Assembly (NCBI RefSeq): GCF_014655595.1
Contig: NZ_BNBL01000001.1
Span: 62,001 to 126,000 of the forward strand
Direction: 5' to 3'
Length of the DNA stretch: 64,000 nucleotides
From: Streptomyces griseocarneus
Lineage (GTDB): Bacteria; Actinomycetota; Actinomycetes; Streptomycetales; Streptomycetaceae
The translations under genes and the position numbers were made by a program. The notes below the pieces were generated by a model, which was given only the letters and a program-made list of their open reading frames with translations, was not told where the DNA came from and did not search any database. Shown piece by piece: positions 16,536-27,771 of this stretch (within the stretch, counting starts at the first letter, position 1; each line of letters starts with the position of its first letter).

Positions 16536-18332
16536 ATGATCCAGGCCATCGGACTCACCAGCGTCCCCCGCCGCAACCAGACCCCCGCCGTCGACGACCT
16601 CACCTTCGAGGCGCGCCCGGGGCGCGTCACCGCCCTGCTCGGCGCCCCCGGAGCGGGCAAGACCGCCGCCCTGCGGCTGATGCTGCGGCTCGAGCCGGGC
16701 CGCGGCGTCACGCTCTTCCGCGGCCGCGCCCTCGACCGGATCCCCCACCCCACCCGCGAGATCGGCGTCCTCCTCGGCGACGTCCCGGGCCACCCCGGCC
16801 GCACCGCTCGCGGCCACCTCCGCATGCTCAGCGCCGCCGCCGGGGTCCCCGCCGAACGCGCCGACGAGGTGCTCGACGTCGTCGGCCTCAGCGGCCTCGC
16901 CGACCAGCGCCTCGGTGACTTCTCGCTCGGCATGGACCGACGCCTCGGCGTCGCCGCCGCGCTCCTCGGTGACCCCCACACGCTCGTGCTCGACGAGCCC
17001 GCCCGCGACCTCTCGCCCCGCGAGACGGCCTGGCTGCACGGGTTGCTGCGCGGCTACGCCGCCCAGGGCGGCGCCGTCCTCGTCACCTCCGGCGACCCCA
17101 TCGAAGCGGCGCGGCTGGCCGACCAGGTCGTCACCATCGACCAGGGCCGCCTGATCGCCGACCAGGAGGCCGCGGCGTTCGCCGGTTCCCGGCTGCGGCC
17201 CCGCGTCGCCGTCCAGTCGCCCCTGGCCAACCGCCTCGCCCACGTGCTCGCCGCCGAGGCCGACACGGCGCACGAGACGGCGGGCGCGCCCCCCGTGGAG
17301 GTGGTGCACGAGGGCGGCAGCCGGATCTGTGTCTACGGCAGCAGTTGTGCCGCCGTGGGGGAGGCCGCCTACCGCCACGGCATCCTGGTCCACCGCCTGG
17401 TGGAGGAGGTCGCCGACACCGGGCCCGTCACCCCGCTCCAGCGCGCCGACGGCCGGGGCGAGGCCCCCGGCTCAGAGGCCCCCGACTCGGAGGCCGTCGG
17501 CTCCGAGGCCGCCGAGGCGATCGCGGCGGGCGCCCCGCCCCGGCCGCATCCTCCCCTCCCGGCCCCCGGGCCCGTCTGGCCCCTGCGCTACGAACTGCGC
17601 CGGGCCATGGGCGTGCGCACCGGCTGGACGGTGGCCGCGGTCGCCCTCTTCGCCTCCCTGCTCGCCTCCGTGCTCCTCGCCCGCACCGGCGCCGCCGCGG
17701 ACCTGCGCCTGCTCACCGGCTGGCCCTCGTGGCTGCCCCTGCCACCGGCCGCCTTCGGGGCGGGGCTGCTCGGGGCGCTGGCCTTCGGCCAGGAGTTCCG
17801 CTATCCCGCGCTCGCCCCCGACCAGGGCACCGTGCCCCGCCGGCTCGGCCTCCTCGGGGCCAAGCTCGCGGTCACGGCCGCCGCCGCCCTTCTCCTCGCC
17901 CTCACGGCCATCGCCCTCGACGGTGCCGCGCTCCGGCTGCTCTTCGGCGGATCCGTCGCCCTCCCGCCCCCGGGCTGGATCACGATGCTCGCCGGGTCGG
18001 CCGGGCTCGGCCTGGGCTGCGCCTGGGCGGGCCTGCTCGCCGCGGGCCTGTTCCGGTCCACGGCCCTGGGGCTGGTGGCGGTGCTGGCGGTGCCGACGGT
18101 GGTGGTCCCCGTCCTGGGCGGCGTGCTCTCCCAGCCGGCCGCCCGGTCGCTGATCGGGCTTCCGGAACGGCTGCGCTCGGCCGCCGTGGTGCAGTGGCCG
18201 GCCGGACTCGACCAGGGCGTCTCGGCGGCGCTGCGGCTGATGTCCCAGCCGATCGGCTGGGCGCTCGCCCTCTGTCTGACGGGACTGCTCGGGGCCTACG
18301 TCCTGACGGTCTTCCGTGGCCGCCCGAGGTGA
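16536..18332 (+). CDS. ABC transporter: ATP-binding domain fused to membrane domain
   Basis: A 598-residue protein. The N-terminal ATPase has Walker A GAPGAGKT (about residues 36-43), an altered signature FSLGMDRRLGVA and Walker B TLVLDEPARDLSP. A linker rich in Ser, Glu and Ala at about 300-345 leads to an ABC-2-like membrane part with about six hydrophobic helices (residues 365-595). Fusion of both parts in one chain on the ATPase-first side is less common than separate genes. The substrate is unknown. TACGGT at 16507-16512 is a possible -10. It lies directly upstream of whiH on the same strand, with a 229-bp gap. Confidence 0.85.
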   Translation: MIQAIGLTSVPRRNQTPAVDDLTFEARPGRVTALLGAPGAGKTAALRLMLRLEPGRGVTLFRGRALDRIPHPTREIGVLLGDVPGHPGRTARGHLRMLSAAAGVPAERADEVLDVVGLSGLADQRLGDFSLGMDRRLGVAAALLGDPHTLVLDEPARDLSPRETAWLHGLLRGYAAQGGAVLVTSGDPIEAARLADQVVTIDQGRLIADQEAAAFAGSRLRPRVAVQSPLANRLAHVLAAEADTAHETAGAPPVEVVHEGGSRICVYGSSCAAVGEAAYRHGILVHRLVEEVADTGPVTPLQRADGRGEAPGSEAPDSEAVGSEAAEAIAAGAPPRPHPPLPAPGPVWPLRYELRRAMGVRTGWTVAAVALFASLLASVLLARTGAAADLRLLTGWPSWLPLPPAAFGAGLLGALAFGQEFRYPALAPDQGTVPRRLGLLGAKLAVTAAAALLLALTAIALDGAALRLLFGGSVALPPPGWITMLAGSAGLGLGCAWAGLLAAGLFRSTALGLVAVLAVPTVVVPVLGGVLSQPAARSLIGLPERLRSAAVVQWPAGLDQGVSAALRLMSQPIGWALALCLTGLLGAYVLTVFRGRPR

Positions 18333-18473
18333 TGGCTGTGCTATTGCGCCATGCCGGACACGAGGGAACGCAGAGTGACAATCAGCCTGGAGGGGGCGCA
18401 GGAGAAATCCCATTACCGTCACGCTCCGCAGTTGCCCCGCCTCGTACGGTGCCCTTTTCTGTCCGTTTGGGCG

Positions 18474-18498
18474 TCAATTGTGAGGTAATGGGCGATCA
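18474..18498 (+). promoter_or_regulatory. Possible sigma-WhiG promoter of whiH
   Basis: GGCGATCA (18491-18498) matches the sigma-WhiG -10 element GCCGATAA at 6 of 8 positions, and TCAA (18474-18477) lies upstream. The spacing is shorter than the usual 15 nt, so this is weak. The known dependence of whiH on sigma-WhiG in S. coelicolor prompted the search. Confidence 0.3.
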
Positions 18499-18561
18499 CC
18501 CTTTCGTGTGCTTTTCACCAAAGACCTCAAGGGGCTTCGAGGTGTCGCCGACAAAGGAAGC

Positions 18562-19446
18562 GTGAGTACCCTTGCGCACACCATGATGACCGCGGCTCGT
18601 CCCGCCGACTCCGGCCTCGCCGGTCCGGGCGAGCTAGACCGCTACTCCTACGCGGAGGCCTCCGGGGCCGACCGCGGCGCCGTGCCCACCTGGGACGGCG
18701 AGACGGAGCTGAGCCGGGCCGGCCGCCGCGCCGCCGGCAGCCGGGGCCGAGGGCTGCACGGCCAGCTCGTGCAGCAGCTGGGCCAGATGATCGTCTCCGG
18801 CGACCTGGGGGCCGACCGCCCGCTGGTCCCCGAGGAGATCGGACAGCGCTTCGAGGTCTCCCGCACCGTCGTCCGTGAATCCCTGCGCGTCCTCGAGGCC
18901 AAGGGCCTGGTCAGCGCCCGCCCCAACGTCGGCACCCGGGTCCGGCCGGTCAGCGACTGGAACCTCCTCGACCCGGACATCATCGAATGGCGGGCCTTCG
19001 GGCCACAGCGAGAGGACCAGCGCCGGGAGCTGTGCGAGCTGCGCTGGACCATCGAGCCGCTGGCCGCCCGGCTCGCCGCCGGTCACGGCCGCGAGGACGT
19101 CCAGCAGCGGCTCGCCGACATGGCCGAGATCATGGGCCACGCCCTGGCCCAGGGTGACTCCCTCACCTTCGCGCGCGCCGACGCCGAGTTCCACTCCCTG
19201 CTGCTGCAGGTCGCGGGCAACCGCATGCTGGAGCACCTGTCCGGCATCGTCTCCGCCGCCCTGCACGTCTCCGGGGCCTCGGCCGGCGGCTGTGACCGCC
19301 CCACCGAGGCGGGTGTCGGCCTGCACCTGCGGATCGTCGACGCCGTCGGAGCCGGTGACGGCACCGGGGCGGAGGCGGCCATGCGGCAGCTGCTCATCGC
19401 CCACCCCGAGGTCGAGCGAGTGGTGCCCGCCCCGCGCGAGCACTGA
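18562..19446 (+). CDS. whiH: Sporulation transcription factor WhiH (GntR family)
   Basis: A 294-residue GntR/FadR-type regulator needed for septation of aerial hyphae in S. coelicolor. A variable N-terminal extension of about 60 residues precedes the winged helix (residues 65-128: LHGQLVQQLGQMIVSGDLG, then VSRTVVRESLRVLEAKGLV). An all-helical FCD effector domain follows (about 145-280), with conserved WNLLDPDIIEWRAFG at its start and HPEVERVV near the end. The near-identity of these stretches to WhiH as I recall it supports the name. The GTG start follows AAAGGAAG. It lies 385 bp upstream of hrdB, as in other Streptomyces. Confidence 0.95.
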   Translation: MSTLAHTMMTAARPADSGLAGPGELDRYSYAEASGADRGAVPTWDGETELSRAGRRAAGSRGRGLHGQLVQQLGQMIVSGDLGADRPLVPEEIGQRFEVSRTVVRESLRVLEAKGLVSARPNVGTRVRPVSDWNLLDPDIIEWRAFGPQREDQRRELCELRWTIEPLAARLAAGHGREDVQQRLADMAEIMGHALAQGDSLTFARADAEFHSLLLQVAGNRMLEHLSGIVSAALHVSGASAGGCDRPTEAGVGLHLRIVDAVGAGDGTGAEAAMRQLLIAHPEVERVVPAPREH

Positions 19447-19831
19447 GCGCGGGCGGGATCGCAGGACTCGGGGGCGGTTCGTGCGGGACCGCTCGTCCAG
19501 CGCGCGCGTGCGGCCGTACGCGCGAGCCGGACGGGCCGTTCCGCACGGCCGTGCGCGACGGCCGCAGCGGTGATCTGTCCGCTTCATCTGTCTTCGCCCG
19601 CTATGTGGTGTGACTCGGGCCACGGGGATTGGGCGTAACGCTCCTTGAGGCAGCGCGATGACTAAAGAGGTGGTAGCCGCGGAGGGAATACAGGCCTCGC
19701 TCGAGGTGCTGTGTTGCTCTGCACTATCGCCCGCGCCGTCGGTTCATCCATTGCCGGCGGTCGTCGGAGCCGGTCGCCCGTCACAGGGGCCCGGGTCCGG
19801 AAGCCGTTTCCATCGTTCCGAGAGGTTGTTC
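19447..19831 (+). other. hrdB upstream region (no gene seen)
   Basis: This 385-bp gap carries the promoters of hrdB. An open frame runs through the second half into hrdB, but its codons are unlike hrdB. A candidate SigR-type promoter lies at 19685-19710. No terminator for whiH is clear. Confidence 0.6.
19685..19710 (+). promoter_or_regulatory. Possible SigR-type promoter of hrdB (GGAAT-N18-GCT)
   Basis: GGAAT (19685-19689) is followed 18 nt later by GCT, close to the sigma-R consensus GGAAT-N18-GTT. A sigma-R-dependent hrdB promoter has been described in S. coelicolor. The one mismatch in the -10 makes this tentative. Confidence 0.4.
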
Positions 19832-21394
19832 GTGTCGGCCAGCACATCCCGTACGCTCCCGCCGGAGATCGCCGAATCCGAGTCTCTGATGGCGCTCATC
19901 GAGCAGGGAAAGGCCGAGGGGCAGATCGCCGGCGACGACGTGCGTCGGGCCTTCGAGGCTGACCAGATTCCGCCAACCCAGTGGAAGAACGTTCTGCGCA
20001 GCCTCAACCAGGTCCTCGACGAGGAGGGTGTGACGCTGATGGTCAGTGCCGCAGAGGCGCCCAAGCGCACCCGCAAGAGCGTCGCAGCGAAGAGCCCGGC
20101 GAAGCGCACCGCCACCAAGGCCGTCTCCTCCAAGACGGTCACGGCGCGGCAGTCGTCTTCCTCGGCGTCCACGACGTCCTCGGCGTCCGCCCAGGGCGCG
20201 TACGACGGCGAGGCCGACGAGGCCGTGGCGCCCGCCAAGAAGACCGCGGCCAAGAAGGCCGTGGCGAAGAAGGCGGTGGCCAAGAAGACCACCGCGAAGA
20301 AGACGGCGGCCAAGAAGACCGCCGCCAAGAAGGACTCCGACGAGCTTCTCGACGACGAGCTCCTCGACGAGACCCCCACCCCGGGCAAGGGTGACGACGA
20401 GGACGAGAGCGGCGAGACCAAGGGCTTCGTCCTGTCCGACGAGGACGAGGACGACGCTCCCGCGCAGCAGGTCGCGGTCGCCGGTGCCACTGCCGACCCG
20501 GTCAAGGACTACCTGAAGCAGATCGGCAAGGTCCCCCTGCTCAACGCCGAGCAGGAGGTCGAGCTCGCCAAGCGCATCGAGGCCGGTCTGTTCGCCGAGG
20601 ACAAGCTGGCGAACTCCGACAAGCTGGCCCCGAAGCTCAAGCGCGAGCTGGAGATCATCGCCGAGGACGGCCGGCGCGCCAAGAACCACCTCCTGGAGGC
20701 CAACCTCCGTCTGGTGGTCTCCCTGGCCAAGCGCTACACCGGTCGCGGCATGCTCTTCCTGGACCTCATCCAGGAGGGCAACCTCGGTCTGATCCGCGCC
20801 GTGGAGAAGTTCGACTACACCAAGGGCTACAAGTTCTCCACGTACGCGACCTGGTGGATCCGCCAGGCGATCACGCGCGCGATGGCCGACCAGGCCCGCA
20901 CCATCCGTATCCCGGTGCACATGGTCGAGGTCATCAACAAGCTCGCGCGCGTCCAGCGCCAGATGCTCCAGGACCTGGGCCGCGAGCCCACCCCGGAGGA
21001 GCTGGCCAAGGAGCTCGACATGACCCCGGAGAAGGTCATCGAGGTCCAGAAGTACGGCCGCGAGCCGATCTCCCTGCACACCCCGCTGGGCGAGGACGGC
21101 GACAGCGAGTTCGGTGACCTCATCGAGGACTCCGAGGCCGTCGTGCCGGCCGACGCGGTCAGCTTCACGCTCCTGCAGGAGCAGCTGCACTCCGTCCTGG
21201 ACACGCTCAGCGAGCGCGAGGCCGGTGTGGTCTCCATGCGCTTCGGTCTCACCGACGGTCAGCCGAAGACCCTCGACGAGATCGGCAAGGTCTACGGCGT
21301 GACGCGTGAGCGCATCCGTCAGATCGAGTCCAAGACGATGTCCAAGCTGCGTCACCCGTCGCGCTCGCAGGTCCTGCGCGACTACCTGGACTAG
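19832..21394 (+). CDS. hrdB: Principal RNA polymerase sigma factor HrdB
   Basis: A 520-residue sigma-70 group 1 factor that directs RNA polymerase to housekeeping promoters. A short region 1.1-like N-terminus is followed by a Lys/Ala repeat tract (about residues 75-165, with repeated AAKKTAAKK) and an acidic segment. Conserved region 1.2 starts near residue 222 ([16 protein letters not shown]). Region 2 has the RpoD box and [15 protein letters not shown]; region 4 ends with [23 protein letters not shown]. The GTG start follows GAGAGG and gives [16 protein letters not shown], the known HrdB N-terminus; upstream in-frame codons are not used. Confidence 0.98.
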   Translation: MSASTSRTLPPEIAESESLMALIEQGKAEGQIAGDDVRRAFEADQIPPTQWKNVLRSLNQVLDEEGVTLMVSAAEAPKRTRKSVAAKSPAKRTATKAVSSKTVTARQSSSSASTTSSASAQGAYDGEADEAVAPAKKTAAKKAVAKKAVAKKTTAKKTAAKKTAAKKDSDELLDDELLDETPTPGKGDDEDESGETKGFVLSDEDEDDAPAQQVAVAGATADPVKDYLKQIGKVPLLNAEQEVELAKRIEAGLFAEDKLANSDKLAPKLKRELEIIAEDGRRAKNHLLEANLRLVVSLAKRYTGRGMLFLDLIQEGNLGLIRAVEKFDYTKGYKFSTYATWWIRQAITRAMADQARTIRIPVHMVEVINKLARVQRQMLQDLGREPTPEELAKELDMTPEKVIEVQKYGREPISLHTPLGEDGDSEFGDLIEDSEAVVPADAVSFTLLQEQLHSVLDTLSEREAGVVSMRFGLTDGQPKTLDEIGKVYGVTRERIRQIESKTMSKLRHPSRSQVLRDYLD

Positions 21395-21446
21395 GTCCGA
21401 CCACCCGGACTGGATCCGACTACCCGGACCAGCTCCGACCGCTTCA

Positions 21447-21490
21447 CCGCCGGGCCCGGTTCCTCCTCTCGGAGGGGCCGGGCCCGGCGG
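21447..21490 (+). terminator. hrdB terminator
   Basis: A 13-bp perfect stem (CCGCCGGGCCCGG at 21447-21459 with its complement at 21478-21490) encloses a second CCTCC/GGAGG stem. It lies about 50 nt after the hrdB stop. Confidence 0.85.
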
Positions 21491-21565
21491 CTTTCCGGAT
21501 GCGCTCCCGGACGCACGGTGTGACGCTGGGTAGGCTCAGCACTCCACTGCGTGGGGAGAATCCGT

Positions 21566-22504
21566 ATGCGCGCCCTGAGGTACCTGCTCGTCGGAGCGGT
21601 CGTGCTGCTGCTCGCGGCGCCCGCCCCGGTGCGGGCGGGGGATCACAGGGTGGTCGGGGGCGTGGCCGTGAAGGTGTCCGACGTGCCCTGGATGGTGGCC
21701 CTGGGGAGCCGGGAGCGGTTCGGGGACGTGCGGTCCGGCCAGTTCTGCGGCGGGGTCGTGGTGGGGCCCAGGACGATCGTGACGGCCGCCCACTGCCTGA
21801 GCCGGGAGGTCCTGGGCGTGGACCCGGCCGAGGCCAAGGACCTGCGGGTGATCGCCGGGCGCGCCGACATGCGCGGCTCCGGGGGCGTGGAGGTGCCGCT
21901 GCGGTCCACGTGGGTGAATCCCGAGTTCAACATGGAGACCAACGCCGGCGACGTGGCCGTCCTCACTCTGGCGGAGCAACTGCCGGGCAGCCGTCCGCTG
22001 GGCATGGCACCGCAGGGCGACCCGGCCTACGAGCCGGGCACGGCCGCGGGGGTCTACGGCTGGGGCGACACGACAGGCCACGGCTCGTACTCGCAGACGC
22101 TGCGGGCCGCGCGCGTGCTCGTACTGGAGGACGCGCTGTGCCGCAAGGCCTATCCGGGCGGCCCGGAGGGCACGTACAGCCCGGAGACGATGCTCTGCGC
22201 GGGGCTGCGGATGGGCGGCCGTGACGGGTGCCAGGGGGACAGCGGAGGGCCTCTGGTGGCCCGGGGACGGCTGGTGGGCCTGGTGTCCTGGGGGAGCGGC
22301 TGCGCCCAGCCGGGCCATCCAGGGGTCTACACGCGCATCTCCGCGGTCGCGGCCATGGTTCGGGCCCACAGTGCCGAACCCCTGCCCGAGAACGTCCCTC
22401 CGGCGAAACTGCCGCCTCCGGCGGCCCCGCCCGCCTCACCGCCCGCGCCGCAGACCGTTCCCGCGCCGTCACCGGCGCCGCGCCCGGGCCTGGTGGCGCG
22501 GTGA
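21566..22504 (+). CDS. Secreted trypsin-like serine protease (S1 family)
   Basis: A 312-residue protein with a signal peptide (residues 1-24, ending PVRA) and a chymotrypsin fold starting at RVVGGVAVKVSDVPWMV. The catalytic triad is clear: His in VTAAHCL (about 75), Asp in NAGDVAVL (about 129) and Ser in GCQGDSGGPL (about 225). An Asp six residues before the Ser predicts trypsin-like cleavage after Lys or Arg. Six cysteines can form the usual bridges. The last 45 residues are a Pro/Ala tail, perhaps wall-associated. The ATG has GGGGAG 8 nt upstream. Confidence 0.93.
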   Translation: MRALRYLLVGAVVLLLAAPAPVRAGDHRVVGGVAVKVSDVPWMVALGSRERFGDVRSGQFCGGVVVGPRTIVTAAHCLSREVLGVDPAEAKDLRVIAGRADMRGSGGVEVPLRSTWVNPEFNMETNAGDVAVLTLAEQLPGSRPLGMAPQGDPAYEPGTAAGVYGWGDTTGHGSYSQTLRAARVLVLEDALCRKAYPGGPEGTYSPETMLCAGLRMGGRDGCQGDSGGPLVARGRLVGLVSWGSGCAQPGHPGVYTRISAVAAMVRAHSAEPLPENVPPAKLPPPAAPPASPPAPQTVPAPSPAPRPGLVAR

Positions 22505-22552
22505 GAGCGGCGACCGCCACGGCGGTACCGGCAACCGGATGCGGGTACGAGA

Positions 22553-22586
22553 GCGGGCGGCCTCCCCCTCGGGGGGAGCCGCCCGC
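22553..22586. terminator. Bidirectional hairpin between protease and DUF7455 genes
   Basis: GCGGGCGG (22553-22560) pairs with CCGCCCGC (22579-22586), and an inner CTCCCC/GGGGAG stem extends it with one bulged base. The two flanking genes are convergent. Confidence 0.75.
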
Positions 22587-22655
22587 GGCTGTCCCGCCCT
22601 GGGCGGCGGGACCTCGCTCGTCGTGGATGCGATGGGTCGGCGTTCGACCGGGGAC

Positions 22656-22886
22656 TCAGCGGTCCTCGTCGGACGCGGACGCCGGGACGGCCGTGAGCCG
22701 CTCCGTCTCGTCCTGTATTTCCGCGGCGATCTTCTTGAGTTCTGGCTCGAACTTGCGACCGTGGTGGGCGCAGAAGAGCAGTTCACCGCCGCTCATGAGA
22801 ACGACGCGCAGGTAAGCCTGAGCGCCGCACCGGTCGCAGCGGTCTGCGGCCGTCAGCGGGCTCGCGGGGGTCAGAACAGTAGTCAC
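22656..22886 (-). CDS. DUF7455 small zinc-ribbon-like protein
   Basis: A 76-residue protein of a small family conserved in actinobacteria. It has a CxxC pair (DRCDRCGAQAYLRV, residues 17-20) and a Cys/His pair (LLFCAHHGRKF, about residues 38-42), which together could bind one zinc. The C-terminal half is a charged helix ending in Asp and Glu. Function unknown. It is divergent from parE across a 433-bp gap, and its position between the protease gene and parE appears conserved in Streptomyces. Confidence 0.85.
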   Translation of the reverse strand: MTTVLTPASPLTAADRCDRCGAQAYLRVVLMSGGELLFCAHHGRKFEPELKKIAAEIQDETERLTAVPASASDEDR

Positions 22887-23319
22887 GTCGCCTCTTCTCT
22901 AGCTCGACGAGCTGTCGTACCAGGGTCAACATCCAACCAGGCCGAAAACGTTCCCGCTCGTGGCTTTTCCTCGAAAGTTCCTTCCGAGTGGGCCGGATCT
23001 TGACGTTTGGCGGCGAATGAGCCGTATTGCGTTGGCTTACGGTTTCACGTCGCTGGGGGCTGTCGTCCTCCCCGGCCGGCTTGCCGGGTTGTTCTTGAGG
23101 ACGTGCCCGGAGCCTAAATGGTTCATGCCTCGAAGGGAACGTGATGTGCATGTCACTCCATCGAGGTATCGAACATCTGATCGACTCTCGATTAGCATGG
23201 TTGTTCTCAAGGGTCGCGGCACAAAGGCTCTACCAGGCCTCGGTACCCTCTGAACGGCGAACGAGCCACCCATGTGCCCGAACTCGGGCCAGACAGAAAT
23301 TCAGCGAGGAGCGAACCGC
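22887..23319. other. Divergent promoter region of DUF7455 and parE genes
   Basis: This 433-bp gap has a lower GC content than the coding DNA and no supported gene. On the minus strand TTGACC (22929-22924) is a candidate -35 for the small gene. On the plus strand TAGCAT (about 23193-23198) is a candidate -10 for parE, followed by a leader of about 120 nt. Confidence 0.5.
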
Positions 23320-25440
<2,121 letters not shown>

Positions 25441-25447
25441 CGGCGCG

Positions 25448-25504
25448 CCGGGCCCGGGCACGTCCCGGGTCCGGCCCCTGCGCTGTTCACCTGATGGGGT
25501 GAAC
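25448..25504 (+). terminator. Two consecutive hairpins after parE
   Basis: The first is an 11-bp stem with one G-T pair (CCGGGCCCGGG at 25448-25458 with 25464-25474, loop CACGT). The second is GTTCACC (25485-25491) with GGTGAAC (25498-25504). Both lie within 65 nt of the parE stop. Confidence 0.75.
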
Positions 25505-25589
25505 GTCCCGCTGTGAGCGGGGCCGGATCTTCTCGGTCTGTCCATTCTTGGGCACGCGGCCAACCGGGTCGGCGACCGAGGAGTGTTCT

Positions 25590-26054
25590 GTGGACGAGAG
25601 CGACGGCCGCGCTGCCGTAACGGTTCAGCGGAGCGGCGCGCCGACGGCGGCGGCCGGGACCGCGCCCGTACGCGACGCGGCGGGCGGCATCTACGACGAG
25701 GTCCACCGCAGCCCCGCCTTCCGGGAAGTGCGGCGCCGCTACCGCCGGTTCGTCCTCCCCGCCACCGCCGCCTTCCTCGGCTGGTACCTGGCCTACGTGC
25801 TGGCGGCGACGCTGGCGCCGGGCCTGATGGCCCGGCCCGTGGCCGGCGCGGTCAACGTGGCGATGGTGGCCGGGCTCGCCCAGTTCGCCACCACCTTCCT
25901 GCTGACCTGGGCGTACGCCCGTCACGCGCGGCTGCGCCGGGACCCGGCCGCCATGGAGCTGCGCTGGGCGGTCACGCTGGAGACGCTGCCTGCCGGCCGT
26001 CCGGAGCGGCTCGCGCTCACGGCGGGCACCCCGGAGCGGGAGAGCCTGCGGTGA
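25590..26054 (+). CDS. DUF485 membrane protein
   Basis: A 154-residue inner-membrane protein with two hydrophobic helices (FVLPATAAFLGWYLAYVLAAT and VNVAMVAGLAQFATTFLLTWAYA, about residues 60-115). DUF485 proteins (YjcH in E. coli) are regularly encoded next to acetate-type symporters. A Ser/Ala-rich N-terminal stretch of about 30 residues precedes HRSPAFREVRRRYRRF. The GTG at 25590 has GAGGAG upstream. The gene overlaps the symporter gene by 4 bp (GTGA), so the two are translationally coupled and probably act together. Confidence 0.88.
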   Translation: MDESDGRAAVTVQRSGAPTAAAGTAPVRDAAGGIYDEVHRSPAFREVRRRYRRFVLPATAAFLGWYLAYVLAATLAPGLMARPVAGAVNVAMVAGLAQFATTFLLTWAYARHARLRRDPAAMELRWAVTLETLPAGRPERLALTAGTPERESLR

Positions 26055-27646
26055 CGGGCCCTCACCAGACCTCGGCACTGGTGCTGTTCAGCGTCTTCGT
26101 GGTCGTCACGCTGGCCATCGCCACCTGGGCCGGACGCGAACGCCGGGGGTCGGCGGAGGAGTTCTACGCGGGCGGACGGCTGTTCTCTCCCCTGGAGAAC
26201 GGTTTCGCCATCGCCGGTGACTACATGTCCGCCGCCTCCTTCCTCGGCATCTCCGGCCTCATCGCCCTCTACGGCTACGACGGCATGCTCTACTCCGTCG
26301 GCTTCCTCGTGGCCTGGCTGGTCGTGCTCTTCCTCGTCGCCGAACTCGTCCGCAACTGCGGCCGCTTCACCCTCGCCGACGTCCTCGTCGCCCGGCTGCG
26401 CGAACGCCCGGTCCGCATCGCCTCCGGCGTCTCCTCCGTCACCGTCTCCGTGCTCTACCTCGTCGCCCAGATGGTCGGCGCGGGCAGCCTGGTGGCACTC
26501 CTGCTGGGCGGCACCGGGGACCGGGCGCGCGGCTGGACCGTCGTCGGCGTCGGGGCGCTGATGGTCCTCTACGTCACGCTCGGCGGGATGCGGGCGACCA
26601 CCTGGATCCAGATCGTCAAGGCCGTGCTGCTCATGGGCGGCACGATCACCCTGACCGTGCTCGTCCTGGTCCGCTTCCACGGCGACCTCTCGGCCCTGCT
26701 GACCACGGCCGCCGACCGCAGCGGTCACGGCCGCGACTTCCTGGCGCCCGGCCTGAAGTACGGCCGCGACCTCACCTCCCGGCTGGACTTCATCAGCCTC
26801 GGCCTCGCCCTCGTCCTGGGTACCGCGGGGCTGCCGCACATCCTCTCGCGCTTCTACACCGTGCCGACCGCCCGCGCCGCCCGCCGCTCGGTCGTCTGGG
26901 CCATCGGTCTCATCGGCGGCTTCTACCTGATGACCATCGTGCTCGGCTTCGGCGCGGCCGCCGTGCTGGGCGGCGACGCCGTGCGGGCCGCCGGCTCCGC
27001 CGGCAACACCGCCGTCCCCCTGCTCTCCCTCGACCTGGGCGGCGGCGCGGGGTCCACCGGAGGAACGATCCTCTTCGCCGTGGTCGCGGCCGTGGCGTTC
27101 GCCACCATCCTGGCCGTCGTCGCCGGGGTCACCCTCGCCTCCTCCGCCTCGGTGGCCCACGACCTCTACGCCTCACTGAGCCGCCGCGGAGCGCGCGGGG
27201 CGCACGGCGAGGTGGCGGTCGCCCGCGTCGCCGCGGCCGGCACCGGAGCGGTCGCCATCGGGCTCGGGCTCCTCGCACAGCACCTCAACGTCGCCTTCCT
27301 CGTGGGCCTCGCCTTCGCCGTCGCGGCCTCCGCGAACCTCCCCGTGCTGCTCTATTCGCTCTTCTGGCGGCGCTTCACCACCCGCGGCGCGGTCTGGTCG
27401 GTCTACGGCGGGCTGGTTCCGGCCGTGCTCCTCGTCGTCCTCTCGCCAGTGGTCTCCGGGGCCCCCGGCGCGATCTTCCCCGGCCTGGACTTCGCGCTCT
27501 TCCCCCTGGAGAACCCCGGCCTGGTCTCCGTCCCCGCCGGTTTCCTCGCCGGCTGGCTCGGCACACGGCTCTCGCCCGTCCCCGCCGACCCGGCGGCCCA
27601 CGCGCGGACCGAGGTGCGGGCGCTGACCGGCGCGGGGGCGGCGTGA
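26051..27646 (+). CDS. Sodium:solute symporter (acetate/ActP-like)
   Basis: A 531-residue SSF-family transporter with about 13 membrane helices. Conserved parts include RRGSAEEFYAGGRLFSPLENGFAIAGDYMSAASFLGISG (about 30-68), with the Na+-site residues of the ActP group, and GTAGLPHILSRFYTVPTARAARRS (about 257-280). E. coli ActP moves acetate and glycolate; relatives carry pyruvate or propionate, so a short carboxylate is likely. It is coupled to the upstream DUF485 gene. A CitA/CitB-type two-component system follows shortly downstream in opposite orientation and may control it. Confidence 0.9.
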   Translation: MTGPHQTSALVLFSVFVVVTLAIATWAGRERRGSAEEFYAGGRLFSPLENGFAIAGDYMSAASFLGISGLIALYGYDGMLYSVGFLVAWLVVLFLVAELVRNCGRFTLADVLVARLRERPVRIASGVSSVTVSVLYLVAQMVGAGSLVALLLGGTGDRARGWTVVGVGALMVLYVTLGGMRATTWIQIVKAVLLMGGTITLTVLVLVRFHGDLSALLTTAADRSGHGRDFLAPGLKYGRDLTSRLDFISLGLALVLGTAGLPHILSRFYTVPTARAARRSVVWAIGLIGGFYLMTIVLGFGAAAVLGGDAVRAAGSAGNTAVPLLSLDLGGGAGSTGGTILFAVVAAVAFATILAVVAGVTLASSASVAHDLYASLSRRGARGAHGEVAVARVAAAGTGAVAIGLGLLAQHLNVAFLVGLAFAVAASANLPVLLYSLFWRRFTTRGAVWSVYGGLVPAVLLVVLSPVVSGAPGAIFPGLDFALFPLENPGLVSVPAGFLAGWLGTRLSPVPADPAAHARTEVRALTGAGAA

Positions 27647-27771
27647 GCGCCTACGGTCCGCGGCCGGGCGGAAGTCGGCCGATTCGGTCCGGGCGGAAGA
27701 GCGCCCACCGGCTTACGGCGGGGGACGGCCGCTGATAGACGTGGGGCACACGCGAGCGAAGGAGTGTTCCC

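Noticed and set aside
19658..19831. Upstream in-frame extension of hrdB
   Set aside because: The encoded residues do not match HrdB N-termini, the GTG at 19832 has a good ribosome-binding site, and the stretch carries promoter-like DNA.
20200..20340. Lys/Ala repeat in hrdB considered as an assembly error
   Set aside because: Frame is kept throughout, and such a tract is normal in Streptomyces HrdB.
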